Assembly (NCBI RefSeq): GCF_014696345.1
Contig: NZ_JACJPY010000001.1
Span: 47,501-111,500 of the forward strand
Direction: 5' to 3'
DNA from: Pseudanabaena cinerea FACHB-1277
Lineage (GTDB): Bacteria; Cyanobacteriota; Cyanobacteriia; Pseudanabaenales; Pseudanabaenaceae
Length of the DNA stretch: 64,000 nucleotides
A program made the translations under genes and the position numbers. Positions within the stretch are counted from its first letter, which is position 1. The number at the start of each line of letters is the position of its first letter. Below the pieces are notes generated by a model, which saw nothing but the letters and a program-made list of their open reading frames with translations, was not told the origin of the DNA and made no database searches. This document shows positions 47,358 to 55,943 of the stretch, piece after piece.

Positions 47358-48206
47358 ATGGAAATATTTACCAATGAAGTTTCATTGGAAGGACAATATA
47401 CTAGCGAATCGGAATTTGTTAGTGCAATCAAAGATTTTATTGAAATATTTAAACTATTAAATAAAAAGACAAATAATAAACAAGTTTACAAAGAAGATAG
47501 TAAGTTATTTGTTAACTATAATGCTATTAGAGAATCAAATTTTAGTGCTAGCCTCAATATAATCAAAGACAAATCTTTAAAGCAAGCCTTTGTAGAAATA
47601 GTATTTAACAAGCAAAATCCTAAAGAGTGGCGAAAAGAGCAGTTACACTGCCCTAACGATTTATTTGATTACTTGAATAATGAAACATCCAAAAATGTAA
47701 ATGATACATCTTTAGCGGAGATTTCAGAAAGATCTCTAAGGAATAAAGACTCAATTTATTTAGTCATAAATTTTAAAAATTCAACTTTTAATTTATTGCA
47801 TCCAGATATTAAAGATTGCTGCATAATTCCAATCATAAAAAATAATGACGAAACACAACTCATTAAATTAGATGGAATTGACAGCTATTTAGCACTACAA
47901 AATTGGCTAGAAGTAAAATTAAGCTTAAGCAGAATAGAATATGATCTTTTGTCAAAATACCCACCTAAAGACCAACAAACAATATTGAGAGATACTCAGA
48001 GATTTCAAAAAACACAAAATATTTATGATGGAAGAACTATATATCGTGAAATTCTAAATGATCGGTATTGGTATGTAGATAATCTTCATTTTGGTCAGGC
48101 ATCGCATATTGAGGTTTTTAACGCCCAAGGAAACCATATTGGTGAATCTGATTTAGAGGGAAATATTGATGAGACAAAAAAAGATTTAAATAAAAAGATC
48201 TTCTGA
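47358..48206 (+). CDS. Unrecognised third protein of the DUF262/DUF3696 operon
   Basis: 282 residues, starting 2 nt after the ATPase gene. I recognise no family for residues 1-225. The C-terminal 55 residues ('GRTIYREILNDRYWYVDNLH', 'HIEVFNAQGNHIGESDL') resemble a short module I associate with toxin-like cyanobacterial proteins, but I cannot name it. There is no signal or membrane segment. Context says it works with the ATPase and the DUF262 protein, perhaps as effector or specificity part. Confidence 0.75.
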   Translation: MEIFTNEVSLEGQYTSESEFVSAIKDFIEIFKLLNKKTNNKQVYKEDSKLFVNYNAIRESNFSASLNIIKDKSLKQAFVEIVFNKQNPKEWRKEQLHCPNDLFDYLNNETSKNVNDTSLAEISERSLRNKDSIYLVINFKNSTFNLLHPDIKDCCIIPIIKNNDETQLIKLDGIDSYLALQNWLEVKLSLSRIEYDLLSKYPPKDQQTILRDTQRFQKTQNIYDGRTIYREILNDRYWYVDNLHFGQASHIEVFNAQGNHIGESDLEGNIDETKKDLNKKIF

Positions 48207-48260
48207 GGATATAGCGATCACTAGGCTATCTATTCTTAACACTACCTGCCCTCCTTCATC

Positions 48261-48332
48261 TAATCACAATAATATTTCACAATTATAGTGATATAAATTT
48301 CAGGACAGGTGCGCGGCTAACAGGCGATTAGT
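48261..48332. repeat. Dispersed intergenic repeat, copy 1
   Basis: About 72 bp similar to 54450-54522 in the same orientation, sharing CACAATAATA, GATATAAATT, CAGGACAGGT and CTAACAGGCGAT in order. It lies just upstream of a Uma2 gene; the other copy lies next to a Uma2 remnant. Confidence 0.8.
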
Positions 48333-48373
48333 TATAATCAGCATCATGGTCAATTTTTAGGAGGCGATCGCAT

Positions 48374-48946
48374 ATGGTTTTAGCAGCTACTAAGCGATAT
48401 ACCGCAACAGAATATCTAGCCCTAGAGGACAAAGCCGAATTTAAAAGTGAGTTTATTAACGGAGAAATTATCCCAATGGCAGGAGCTTCCGCAAATCACA
48501 ATAAAATCGCCTTAAATTTATGTCGGTTATTACCGCTAGTAATCGGTAATCAAACCTATGAAATATTCATGAGCGATATGCGTCTATGGCTTCCTGAATA
48601 TAGTCGTTATACCTATCCTGATGTGATGGTTGTCGCTGGCGAGCCAATTTTTGTTGATCAAAAGCAGATGGAAGTTACTAATCCCTGCTTGATTGTGGAG
48701 ATTCTATCTGGCTCCACTCAAGCCCACGATCATGATAGTAAATTCCGTCAATATCGCTCTATTCCTAGCTTTCAAGAATATATTTTGGTTTATCAAAATG
48801 GCTATGAAGTTGATCACTATGTGAAGGAATCAGATGATCGATGGATTTTGACAACCTATAGGGGAGAATCTGCTGTGATCAAACTTTCTTCAATCCAGTT
48901 AGAAATTAGTTTGCGAGATTTGTATAGGCGTGTGACGTTTGATTGA
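48374..48946 (+). CDS. Uma2 family (DUF820) putative nuclease
   Basis: 190 residues, the normal length of the short form. Landmarks: 'TATEYLALEDKAEFKSEFINGEIIPMAGAS' at the N-terminus, 'YTYPDVMVV' with the conserved Asp, 'LIVEILSGST' (E) and 'HDSKFRQYRSI' (K), giving a PD-(D/E)XK-type core. The family is greatly expanded in cyanobacteria and its function is unknown. AGGAGG stands directly before a HIP1 octamer that fills the gap to the ATG. Confidence 0.92.
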   Translation: MVLAATKRYTATEYLALEDKAEFKSEFINGEIIPMAGASANHNKIALNLCRLLPLVIGNQTYEIFMSDMRLWLPEYSRYTYPDVMVVAGEPIFVDQKQMEVTNPCLIVEILSGSTQAHDHDSKFRQYRSIPSFQEYILVYQNGYEVDHYVKESDDRWILTTYRGESAVIKLSSIQLEISLRDLYRRVTFD

Positions 48947-48950
48947 TTGT

Positions 48951-49265
48951 GTACGCTCAAAATACTCTTCTTCCCACATCACATAGCTGTTACGCGAACC
49001 GCAATTTTTGCGCCGCTCCACACCTAAAGCTCAAAAACCCATCAGGAATAACAGGAACTCTAGGATTTACGCCAGTAGTGTGATAGATACCCATATCCAC
49101 CCCAAAGTACCAATCATCAAGATTTTTCCAAATATATTCTAGTAGGAATAACAGTAAATTTGGGACAAAATTCTGATCTTCGTTATCCACAGGCGTATCA
49201 TCAGAATCTGGTAATTCGTCACTGGTGGGTAGATGTTTGAGATCGATTTGTAGCATCGGAATCAC
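48951..49265 (-). pseudogene. Truncated, frameshifted Uma2-type gene
   Basis: From 49265 the frame encodes the N-terminal part of a long-form Uma2 protein ('LPTSDELPDSDDTPVDNE', 'DWYFGVDMGIY', 'VPVIPDGFLSF'). After 'GFLSF' it shifts; the neighbouring frame continues the family with 'ERRKNCGSRNSYVMWEEEYF' to about 48951, where similarity stops. So there is one frameshift and a missing C-terminal half. Confidence 0.85.
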
Positions 49266-49312
49266 CGCAAAAGTATCTTAGCTATCTAACGGATATTATA
49301 GGAGACTTTTCT

Positions 49313-49879
49313 CTAAAATTTGACATCTTCATAAAGCTCGGCAAATTTCCCTTCAAAATTGATGCTCGACAATTGGAATTTATCTTGCTCTCCAGAGTAT
49401 GACTTTAACAGCCAAAGTCCATCTTGATTGCGGCAGAAACAGTCAAGGCGCTGGCGTTTGGTGTTGACTAGGACATATTCTTCTAGAGTTTCTATTTGTT
49501 GATAATCAGCAAATTTGTCACCACGGTCGAATCCTTCGGTAGATTTGGATAGAACTTCGATAATTAGTTTTGGATATCTCTTTTGATTTTGTGATTCGGT
49601 ATCTCTAGGATCGCAAGTTACCATAACATCTGGATAATAAAAACGGTTCAATGAATCGATTCTCGCTTTCATGTCAGAAATATAAACACGACAGCCTGAT
49701 CCTCGTAAATGATTACGAATCATCATAAAAGCATTACTTGCGATCGTCACATGAGGATCGTTTGCGCCAGCCATTGCATAAACATATCCATCGATATATT
49801 CATGTTTGATTTCGCTTTGCTCTTCCATTTCGAGATATTGGTCGGGAGTTATGTAATCAAATTTTGGTGTTGCAATCAT
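49313..49879 (-). CDS. Uma2 family (DUF820) putative nuclease
   Basis: 188 residues. 'ITPDQYLEMEEQSEIKHEYIDGYVYAMAGAN' near the N-terminus, 'FYYPDVMVTCD' and 'KLIIEVLSKSTEGFDRGDKFADYQ' provide the Asp, Glu and Lys of the PD-(D/E)XK-like core. It is complete and starts with a normal ATG. It lies 30 bp downstream of the REC-AlbA gene on the same strand, so it may be read from the same transcript. Confidence 0.92.
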   Translation of the reverse strand: MIATPKFDYITPDQYLEMEEQSEIKHEYIDGYVYAMAGANDPHVTIASNAFMMIRNHLRGSGCRVYISDMKARIDSLNRFYYPDVMVTCDPRDTESQNQKRYPKLIIEVLSKSTEGFDRGDKFADYQQIETLEEYVLVNTKRQRLDCFCRNQDGLWLLKSYSGEQDKFQLSSINFEGKFAELYEDVKF

Positions 49880-49910
49880 GATTTATTTACAATAGTTGGC
49901 TGATAGGTGT

Positions 49911-50981
49911 TTACAGATAATCATAAATCTCTGGGACGCTGAGCGATCGCGTTGAATTTCCAGTCCGCACATAGAGTTCTAATCCTCTTTCTGATTTGAG
50001 AAATGCGGCTTGACTGGCTTTGCGGACATACACGCCGCAGATATCTTGATCGTTGATTTTAGTAAAACGGATTTTTAGATAGGGGAGAAACTTGATTCCT
50101 ATTTTGTTTTTGATTAGTTCTACCAGATGACGTTCAAAGTTATCGAGGGTGCGATTACGCGGATCTTTAAAGGACTGAATATCTTTCTCTAATCCAAACA
50201 GGTTTCCATTATCTTCAACACCAATGATTACTGTCCCACCTTCAGAGTTCAGGAATGCAGCAATACTCTTGAGGACACTATCTTGCAATTTTTCATTTTT
50301 GGTGTTTTCGCGGACATCCCATTGCAGAGAGCTTTTAAACTCTAGGGTATCACTTTCGCCTAGTTGAATTAGTTCCTCGATAGAACGTAGATCGCCAATT
50401 TTTTTAATCGTGGTGGTAAATCGTCTGAGTTTGCGTTCTTCTAGTTTTGTGAATAGTTCTGTTTCACTATCCGCAAAGTCGATGACAACTTGATTGGCGA
50501 TCGCAATGTATTGTCCCCAATATTTGGCTTCAAGATCCTGCTGATTTTCTGCAAACCATTGTTGATTGGAGAGATTGCCCCAGCGATTGAGATAGGCGAT
50601 CGCCTCTTGAATGGAATCATTGAGGGTATCAAAGGCGTTACCTGTGGGCGGATTTTTGGATATGTAGTCCCAAGCCTTTGATTTCCATGCGCGATAGCAG
50701 TCTTCTAAGGACTCATTGGCGGTAAAAATAATCACGACTGAGGATAGGTTGCGCTGTTGCACCCAATCGAGAATCGTAAAACCTGCATCAGCCTCATCGT
50801 ACATTCGCATATCCGAAACTATGATATCAAAAGGATCTGCCAGTTTTTCTAATGCCTCTGCGGTGGTGGTGGCGGTGACTATTTCCTCATAGCCAAAGTC
50901 TTCGCGTAGCCACATTAGCAACTCATTCAAGTTATCGGCTCGGTCTTCGATTACTAGGAGATGGGCGTTTTGAGTTTGCAT
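49911..50981 (-). CDS. Response regulator fused to an AlbA_2/Schlafen-type domain
   Basis: 356 residues. The REC domain (about 5-125) has 'LLVIEDRADN', phospho-acceptor Asp57 in 'FDIIVSDMRMYDEADAG' and a Lys in 'AWDYISKNPP'. A linker with helices follows (130-205). Residues about 208-356 match the AlbA_2 (PF04326) group: 'GESDTLEFKSSLQWD', 'SIAAFLNSEGGTVIIGVEDNG', 'LVELIKNKIGIKFLPYL' and 'VRTGNSTRSL'. AlbA_2 proteins bind nucleic acid and some are ATPases or nucleases. The gene is 51 bp after the TPR kinase and should be its partner. Part of its 3' end is duplicated at 44.1 kb. Confidence 0.88.
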   Translation of the reverse strand: MQTQNAHLLVIEDRADNLNELLMWLREDFGYEEIVTATTTAEALEKLADPFDIIVSDMRMYDEADAGFTILDWVQQRNLSSVVIIFTANESLEDCYRAWKSKAWDYISKNPPTGNAFDTLNDSIQEAIAYLNRWGNLSNQQWFAENQQDLEAKYWGQYIAIANQVVIDFADSETELFTKLEERKLRRFTTTIKKIGDLRSIEELIQLGESDTLEFKSSLQWDVRENTKNEKLQDSVLKSIAAFLNSEGGTVIIGVEDNGNLFGLEKDIQSFKDPRNRTLDNFERHLVELIKNKIGIKFLPYLKIRFTKINDQDICGVYVRKASQAAFLKSERGLELYVRTGNSTRSLSVPEIYDYL

Positions 50982-51032
50982 GATTCTCTGTTTTTTGAAT
51001 GATTTTACAATGCTTTGCTAGAAGACATTTGA

Positions 51033-54000
51033 CTATAAATATGGCAAATATATCTGAAATCTTACCCCTTTACCTGCTTCGCCGACTTCTCGGATTTGTC
51101 CACCCATTTTTTTGATGGTTTTACGGGCGATGAATAGTCCTAAGCCACTACCCTTGTCTTCGGGGGATGTGGTTTTTAGGGGTTGGAAGATCCAATCTTT
51201 TTTATCGTTTGGTACGCCTTGACCGTTATCTTTAAATTCGATGTATAAAAATTTGCGATCGCCAGGGATGGTCGGACTGCCTACGTCCATAGGATTGTCC
51301 ATATCGCTAGAATACATACGGATCGATAAATTAGGGTTGCCGTGATTATGCTTGAGTGAATTTTCCACAAGTTCATTGAGAATGCTTTTAATTTTCTCTT
51401 CATCACCATTAAATTCTGCGTCTGGATTACGAATGTCAAGACGAATCCGCACACCATCGATGCGCGGTTGGCTTGTCCAGTTGGCTGGCTCCCATTTTTC
51501 AAATAATTGATGCACTAAAAAGCGATTTCTCCGAATGGTTTTGCCTTCATTAATGGATTTAAGATCGTTGATAGCTTTTTGGGTAATCTTTAGCTGTAAA
51601 AGAAATTTGTCAAACTGCTGATATTGGGGATTTTCATCCGTAAGTTTACGCATGGCGCGGCGAGTTTTAGACTCAATTACGGCGAGTTGATTGTTTACTT
51701 CATCAGAGATGTCATGGGCAGTTTTAGAAACAATTTCTATTAGCTGTTTGTAGTTACTGTGGGATATACCTGCGATCGCTGCTTTTTCATTGGCTCTCTG
51801 ACTAGCGATGCCCTGTTGCAACTTTTCAAGGTCATTGACAATTTCCTTAACAAGAGGGTGTTCTCCTTCCATTCTCTTAAGCAATCGATAGGAAATTGAC
51901 CGCAGTACTGCTATTTCGTTGCCAATTTTGTGATACATGGCACGATAGAGCATTTCGATATCATCAATTTGCTCTTCATCGGCTCCAAATAGTTCGTAAG
52001 AAGTTTCTTCATCAGCATTAAGGGCGATCGCTTTCATAGCTTCAGCATAGCGAGGTGAGTCTTCTTGGATTTTGAGTAATAGGTTAATTGCTTCTTGACT
52101 ATTGGGATTTGTTGCTAAAAGGCTACGGGCAGCATAGAGAATGGTTTTATCTTGTTCGTCTGAGTTAGCGATCGCTTCTTCAAAAAATTGTTTTCCTAAG
52201 TCAATTTGAGCTAATCGATAATACAATCGCCCAAGATTTAATCTAATAATGTTGGCGTGATAAGTCTTTTGTGTGGCTAATTCAATTGCCAAAAGTTGTG
52301 TAAGAGCTTCCTTAATATTGCCTTCTGCTTCAAGTTGTTTGGCATACTGCAATCGAGCATAGGAATCATTTGGGCAAAGTTCGATTAGTCGCCACCATGA
52401 ACAGGATTGAACTAGGGCATTTGCATAGCTGTTTAATGTGCGGACATCACTTCTATCTAATTGTAAGCATTGTTCAAAGAAATCAGAAGCGCGTTGATAT
52501 TGTCCTTGCAGTACTAAGGCATTTGCATAGCTAACCAATGTACGGATATTACTTTTATCTAATTTTAATGAAAGCTCAAATAATTCATTAGCATTTTGAT
52601 ACTCTCCTTGTTTGACTAGAGCATTTGCATAGCTGTTTAATGTAAGAATATCATTTTTATCTAATTGTAAGCATTGTTCAAATAATTCATTCGCCTGTTG
52701 ATATTCTCCTTGTTCTACTAATGTATTTGCAAAACTAGTTAATACACGAAAATTATTTGGCTCTAATTTTAAGCATTGTTTAAACAACTCAGAAGCACGT
52801 TGAAATAGTCTTTGCTGCACTAATGAATTGGCATAGCTGGTTAATGTGCGGACATCATTTCTATCCAGTTGTAGGCATTGTTCAAACAATTCATTAGCAT
52901 ACTGATATTCTCCTTGCTCTACTAACGCATTTGCGTAGCTGTTTAGTGTAGGAATATTATTTGGCTCTAATTGCAATGAACATTCAAATAATTCACTAGC
53001 CTGTTGATACTCTCCCTGTTGTACTAACGAACTTGCATAGCTGTTTAGCGTGCGAAAATTATTTGGCTCTAATTGCAATGAATATTCAAACAATTCACTA
53101 GCCCGTTGATACTCTTCTTGTTTTACTAACGCATTTGCGTAACTGTTTAGTGTGCGAAAATTATTTGGTTCTAGCTTTAAGCATTGTTCAAATAATTCAG
53201 AAGCACGTTGATATTTACATTGCTCTACTAATGCGTTTGCATAGCTATTTAGTGTAGGGATATTATTTGGCTCCAATTGCAATGAATATTCAAACAATTC
53301 GCTAGCCCTTTGATACTCTCCCTGTTGAGCTAACGAAATTGCATAGCTATTTAGTGTGCGAAAATTATTTGGTTCTAACACTAAGCATTGTTCAAACAAT
53401 TCACTAGCACGATGATACTGTTCCTGTTGTGCTAACAAAATTGCATAGCTATTTAGTGTAGGAATATTATTTGGCTCCAATTCTAAACATCGCTCGAACA
53501 ATTTAGAAGCTCTTTGATATTCTTCTTGTTGAGCTAAAGCATTTGCATAGCTGTTTAAAATGTAAACATTATTTTTTTCTAATTGTAAACATTGTTTAAA
53601 TAATTCACAAGCACCTTGATATTCTCCTTGTTGCACTAATGCATTTGCATAACTAGTTAAGGTAGGAGTATTATTTTTATCTAACTGTAATGAATGCTCA
53701 AACAATTCATTTGCACGTTGATATTCTCCTTGTTGCACTAATGCATTTGCATAACTAGTTAAGGTAGGAACATTATTTTTACTTAATCGTAAGCATTGTT
53801 CAAATAGCTCATTCGCTTTTTGATAAGCGCCAGCCATTGCTGCTGCCCTACCATATGCTGAAGTAATGCTTAAATTATTTGGTTCAAGTTCTAAGCCATG
53901 TTCAAAAAGTTCAAACACTCTTGTAAAGTTTCTCTGATGATTTAAAACTTTAATGTAACTAAAAATATTTTTAATGCTGTCTGGCTCTAATTTTAAGCAC

Positions 54001-54257
54001 CTTTCAAATAATTCACTTGCTTTACTATATTGGTTAGTATCTCTCATTGCCTTAGCATAATCTGCAATAATTTCAGCATTATTCGGATAAATCACTAGAG
54101 CTTGATCAAATAATGCGATCGCCTCTTCTAACTTCCCTGCCTTAGCTAAATCTCTAGCTTTTCTACTCAGTTCAGTTGCCTTCGCTAACTCACCAGAATT
54201 AACTACTTCACTAGAAGTATCTATCTCATTTGTACCTTGCAAAGTAAAACCACTCAT
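51033..54257 (-). CDS. Giant TPR-repeat histidine kinase
   Basis: 1074 residues. Residues about 27-604 are 17 tandem 34-residue TPR units with the core SYANALVxQGEYQRASELFEQCLxLEPNN; a less regular helical part follows to about 720. Residues about 730-900 are helical and look like a dimerisation region. It has no standard H-box, but 'AMYHKIGNEI' and 'TAHDISDEVNNQ' could supply the phospho-acceptor His. The C-terminal HATPase domain has the N-box 'LNELVENSLKHNHGN', 'DNGQGVP' and 'GSGLGLFIARKTI'. There is no membrane segment, so it should sense something in the cytoplasm, perhaps a protein. The next gene encodes the matching regulator. Confidence 0.9.
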   Translation of the reverse strand: MSGFTLQGTNEIDTSSEVVNSGELAKATELSRKARDLAKAGKLEEAIALFDQALVIYPNNAEIIADYAKAMRDTNQYSKASELFERCLKLEPDSIKNIFSYIKVLNHQRNFTRVFELFEHGLELEPNNLSITSAYGRAAAMAGAYQKANELFEQCLRLSKNNVPTLTSYANALVQQGEYQRANELFEHSLQLDKNNTPTLTSYANALVQQGEYQGACELFKQCLQLEKNNVYILNSYANALAQQEEYQRASKLFERCLELEPNNIPTLNSYAILLAQQEQYHRASELFEQCLVLEPNNFRTLNSYAISLAQQGEYQRASELFEYSLQLEPNNIPTLNSYANALVEQCKYQRASELFEQCLKLEPNNFRTLNSYANALVKQEEYQRASELFEYSLQLEPNNFRTLNSYASSLVQQGEYQQASELFECSLQLEPNNIPTLNSYANALVEQGEYQYANELFEQCLQLDRNDVRTLTSYANSLVQQRLFQRASELFKQCLKLEPNNFRVLTSFANTLVEQGEYQQANELFEQCLQLDKNDILTLNSYANALVKQGEYQNANELFELSLKLDKSNIRTLVSYANALVLQGQYQRASDFFEQCLQLDRSDVRTLNSYANALVQSCSWWRLIELCPNDSYARLQYAKQLEAEGNIKEALTQLLAIELATQKTYHANIIRLNLGRLYYRLAQIDLGKQFFEEAIANSDEQDKTILYAARSLLATNPNSQEAINLLLKIQEDSPRYAEAMKAIALNADEETSYELFGADEEQIDDIEMLYRAMYHKIGNEIAVLRSISYRLLKRMEGEHPLVKEIVNDLEKLQQGIASQRANEKAAIAGISHSNYKQLIEIVSKTAHDISDEVNNQLAVIESKTRRAMRKLTDENPQYQQFDKFLLQLKITQKAINDLKSINEGKTIRRNRFLVHQLFEKWEPANWTSQPRIDGVRIRLDIRNPDAEFNGDEEKIKSILNELVENSLKHNHGNPNLSIRMYSSDMDNPMDVGSPTIPGDRKFLYIEFKDNGQGVPNDKKDWIFQPLKTTSPEDKGSGLGLFIARKTIKKMGGQIREVGEAGKGVRFQIYLPYL
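52446..54179. repeat. Seventeen tandem 102-bp coding repeats (TPR units)
   Basis: The central units (about 52600-53800) are strongly similar at DNA level, with near-identical blocks such as TTTGCATAGCTGTTTA, showing recent expansion and homogenisation. Confidence 0.9.
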
Positions 54258-54449
54258 AACAAAACCATGCTTATCCTTAACTCATATTCCAAAGCGATAT
54301 CGCCTACAAACGAACTAAGTACGAAATTTATTTTCAAGAAATATCACGTTACTACCCAAATATAACAAACATTTCAGAAAACTCAATGCCCTTAATCTAG
54401 CGGCACATCTTTCGGCTTTTCCCCAGTGGTGAGATAGCGCTGTCTTAAT

Positions 54450-54522
54450 CAAACCACAATAATACTCCACGGTTAAAGCGATATAAATTACAGGACAGGT
54501 CAGCGACTAACAGGCGATCGCC
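54450..54522. repeat. Dispersed intergenic repeat, copy 2
   Basis: Matches 48261-48332 in the same direction, with small differences. It sits in the roughly 450-bp gap between the TPR kinase gene and the pilin-like gene, which also contains a Uma2 tail. A short minus-strand frame here (ending 'TTGEKPKDVPLD', about 54395-54450) may be another gene tail but is too short to call. Confidence 0.75.
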
Positions 54523-54539
54523 ATTTTGATCACAACGCT

Positions 54540-54659
54540 TTACTCGTCATCAATACCAAGCGATCGCAACTTTGCCAATAACGACTCCACCTGTTTGTGA
54601 GCGGCATCAGCCCGTTTTCGCCCAATCATAGCCCTTTGTTGTGCAATGTCAGCTTGAAC
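54540..54659 (-). pseudogene. C-terminal remnant of a long-form Uma2 gene
   Basis: A 39-codon open stretch between a TAG (54660) and a TAA (54540) encodes 'IAQQRAMIGRKRADAAHKQV' then 'LLAKLRSLGIDDE'. This is the charged helical tail that ends many long Uma2 proteins. No Uma2 core precedes it. The last bases (RSLGIDDE) resemble the tail piece at 43186-43210. Confidence 0.7.
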
Positions 54660-54751
54660 CTATAATTCAGCTAAATCTTACACAGATCATCCTCTGGCGG
54701 ATGCAGCCCTGTTTGAGTCCAAAGAAATCTTGTGCTTCTGCAATATTGCAA

Positions 54752-55714
54752 TTAATTACTAATATCTATATAGCCTTCAGGACATTTAGGTGTAGCAGTC
54801 AGTTGAAACTTGGCGGGAGTTTTGGTCGGGGTTTTACTCTCGCAGAGAAGATTGAAAGTTGTGGGTTCCGATAAATTACCTTTTAAATTTGCAGTGTAAA
54901 CCAAGCCTATATAGGACTTCAAGTTATTTTTTTTGGGAAGGCTAATCTGTTGGACTGCCTTTTTAGGATCGAGAACGATAATTTGATATTTGTAATTTTC
55001 AGACTCATCCCGAATGCCAATTGATAAGGCGGCAATCGTACTAGCAAATTTACCAGTTTCCAAAAAAACAGCTTGCTGAGCGCGATTCATCGTGCCAACA
55101 TAGGTCTTAGCCTCACGCTCCGCTTTATTTTTTGCAGGGCTTTGAGGGGGAATAAATTCAAGTTTTGGGGCTAAATTTGTGTCACTGGAAACTTTGGTTA
55201 AAGAAAGCAAATCAGGCATGAAGAATTTGCCCACAATTTCGGGATTGTAAGAATTTTGCAAAATCGCTGGAATGAATAGCTGCTGAATTATTAACTTACC
55301 TTTAGGGTCAATAGTAAAAGAAGTTCTCGCGCCAAAGCTGCCTTGGTAAATATCTAGATAGACTTTTCCATTGATATTATTGATTTGATATTCTGCTCGA
55401 ATGGCGGTCTGTTTTGTTCTGTTAATCAAATAGAGTTTGCCATCGGGGGCAAATAGAAAAATCAAAGAATCGTCATCACTTGCATCACCATCACGGAAAG
55501 GAGCAGTTATTTCCCATTGTCCAAGTAATTGCTGTGATTCTGGCGATGTTCCTGAAGATGTTCCTGAAGGTTCGCTAGCGATCGCCTGTAAGTCTTGTAA
55601 GCTTAGGTGAGGATTAGTTACTGGAATTAAATAATTAATTCCCAAGGCGATCGCTAAGGTAGCAGATAAATTAACAAGCGATCGCTGAATTTTTTTTGAT
55701 AAAGAATATTTCAT
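54752..55714 (-). CDS. Secreted protein with type IV pilin-like G/H domain
   Basis: About 320 residues from the ATG at 55714; the frame also has an ATG at 55774, but those 20 residues look non-coding. A hydrophobic N-terminal segment (NLSATLAIALGINYLIP) acts as signal or anchor. The middle (about 60-190) is an unrecognised beta-rich domain (LLGQWEITAPFRDG). The C-terminal part matches the Pilin_GH family as remembered: 'EAKTYVGTMNRAQQAVFLETGKFA' followed by 'YQIIVLDPKKAVQQ'. The usual pilin cleavage motif is missing, so it is probably not a fibre subunit. Confidence 0.75.
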   Translation of the reverse strand: MKYSLSKKIQRSLVNLSATLAIALGINYLIPVTNPHLSLQDLQAIASEPSGTSSGTSPESQQLLGQWEITAPFRDGDASDDDSLIFLFAPDGKLYLINRTKQTAIRAEYQINNINGKVYLDIYQGSFGARTSFTIDPKGKLIIQQLFIPAILQNSYNPEIVGKFFMPDLLSLTKVSSDTNLAPKLEFIPPQSPAKNKAEREAKTYVGTMNRAQQAVFLETGKFASTIAALSIGIRDESENYKYQIIVLDPKKAVQQISLPKKNNLKSYIGLVYTANLKGNLSEPTTFNLLCESKTPTKTPAKFQLTATPKCPEGYIDISN

Positions 55715-55943
55715 GGATTTAGATTTTTGGGCAGAGCGCAAAGCGATGTAATATTCGCCAATATAATAAATCATGACAATAAATCATGACAAGCTTAACT
55801 AATAGATAGATAATTAGATAGATAATTATGGTGCAGTCACTATTGGCAACTATATCGACTTTCAACTTGGCAATCAGTCAATCCAATTTACCTTTTTCCA
55901 TATATCAAGCGATGGATATTGGGGAATATTGGCTTGTTGACTA

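Noticed and set aside
52446-54179. Regular 102-bp repeats considered as a CRISPR-like array
   Set aside because: They encode 34-residue TPR units in one open frame.
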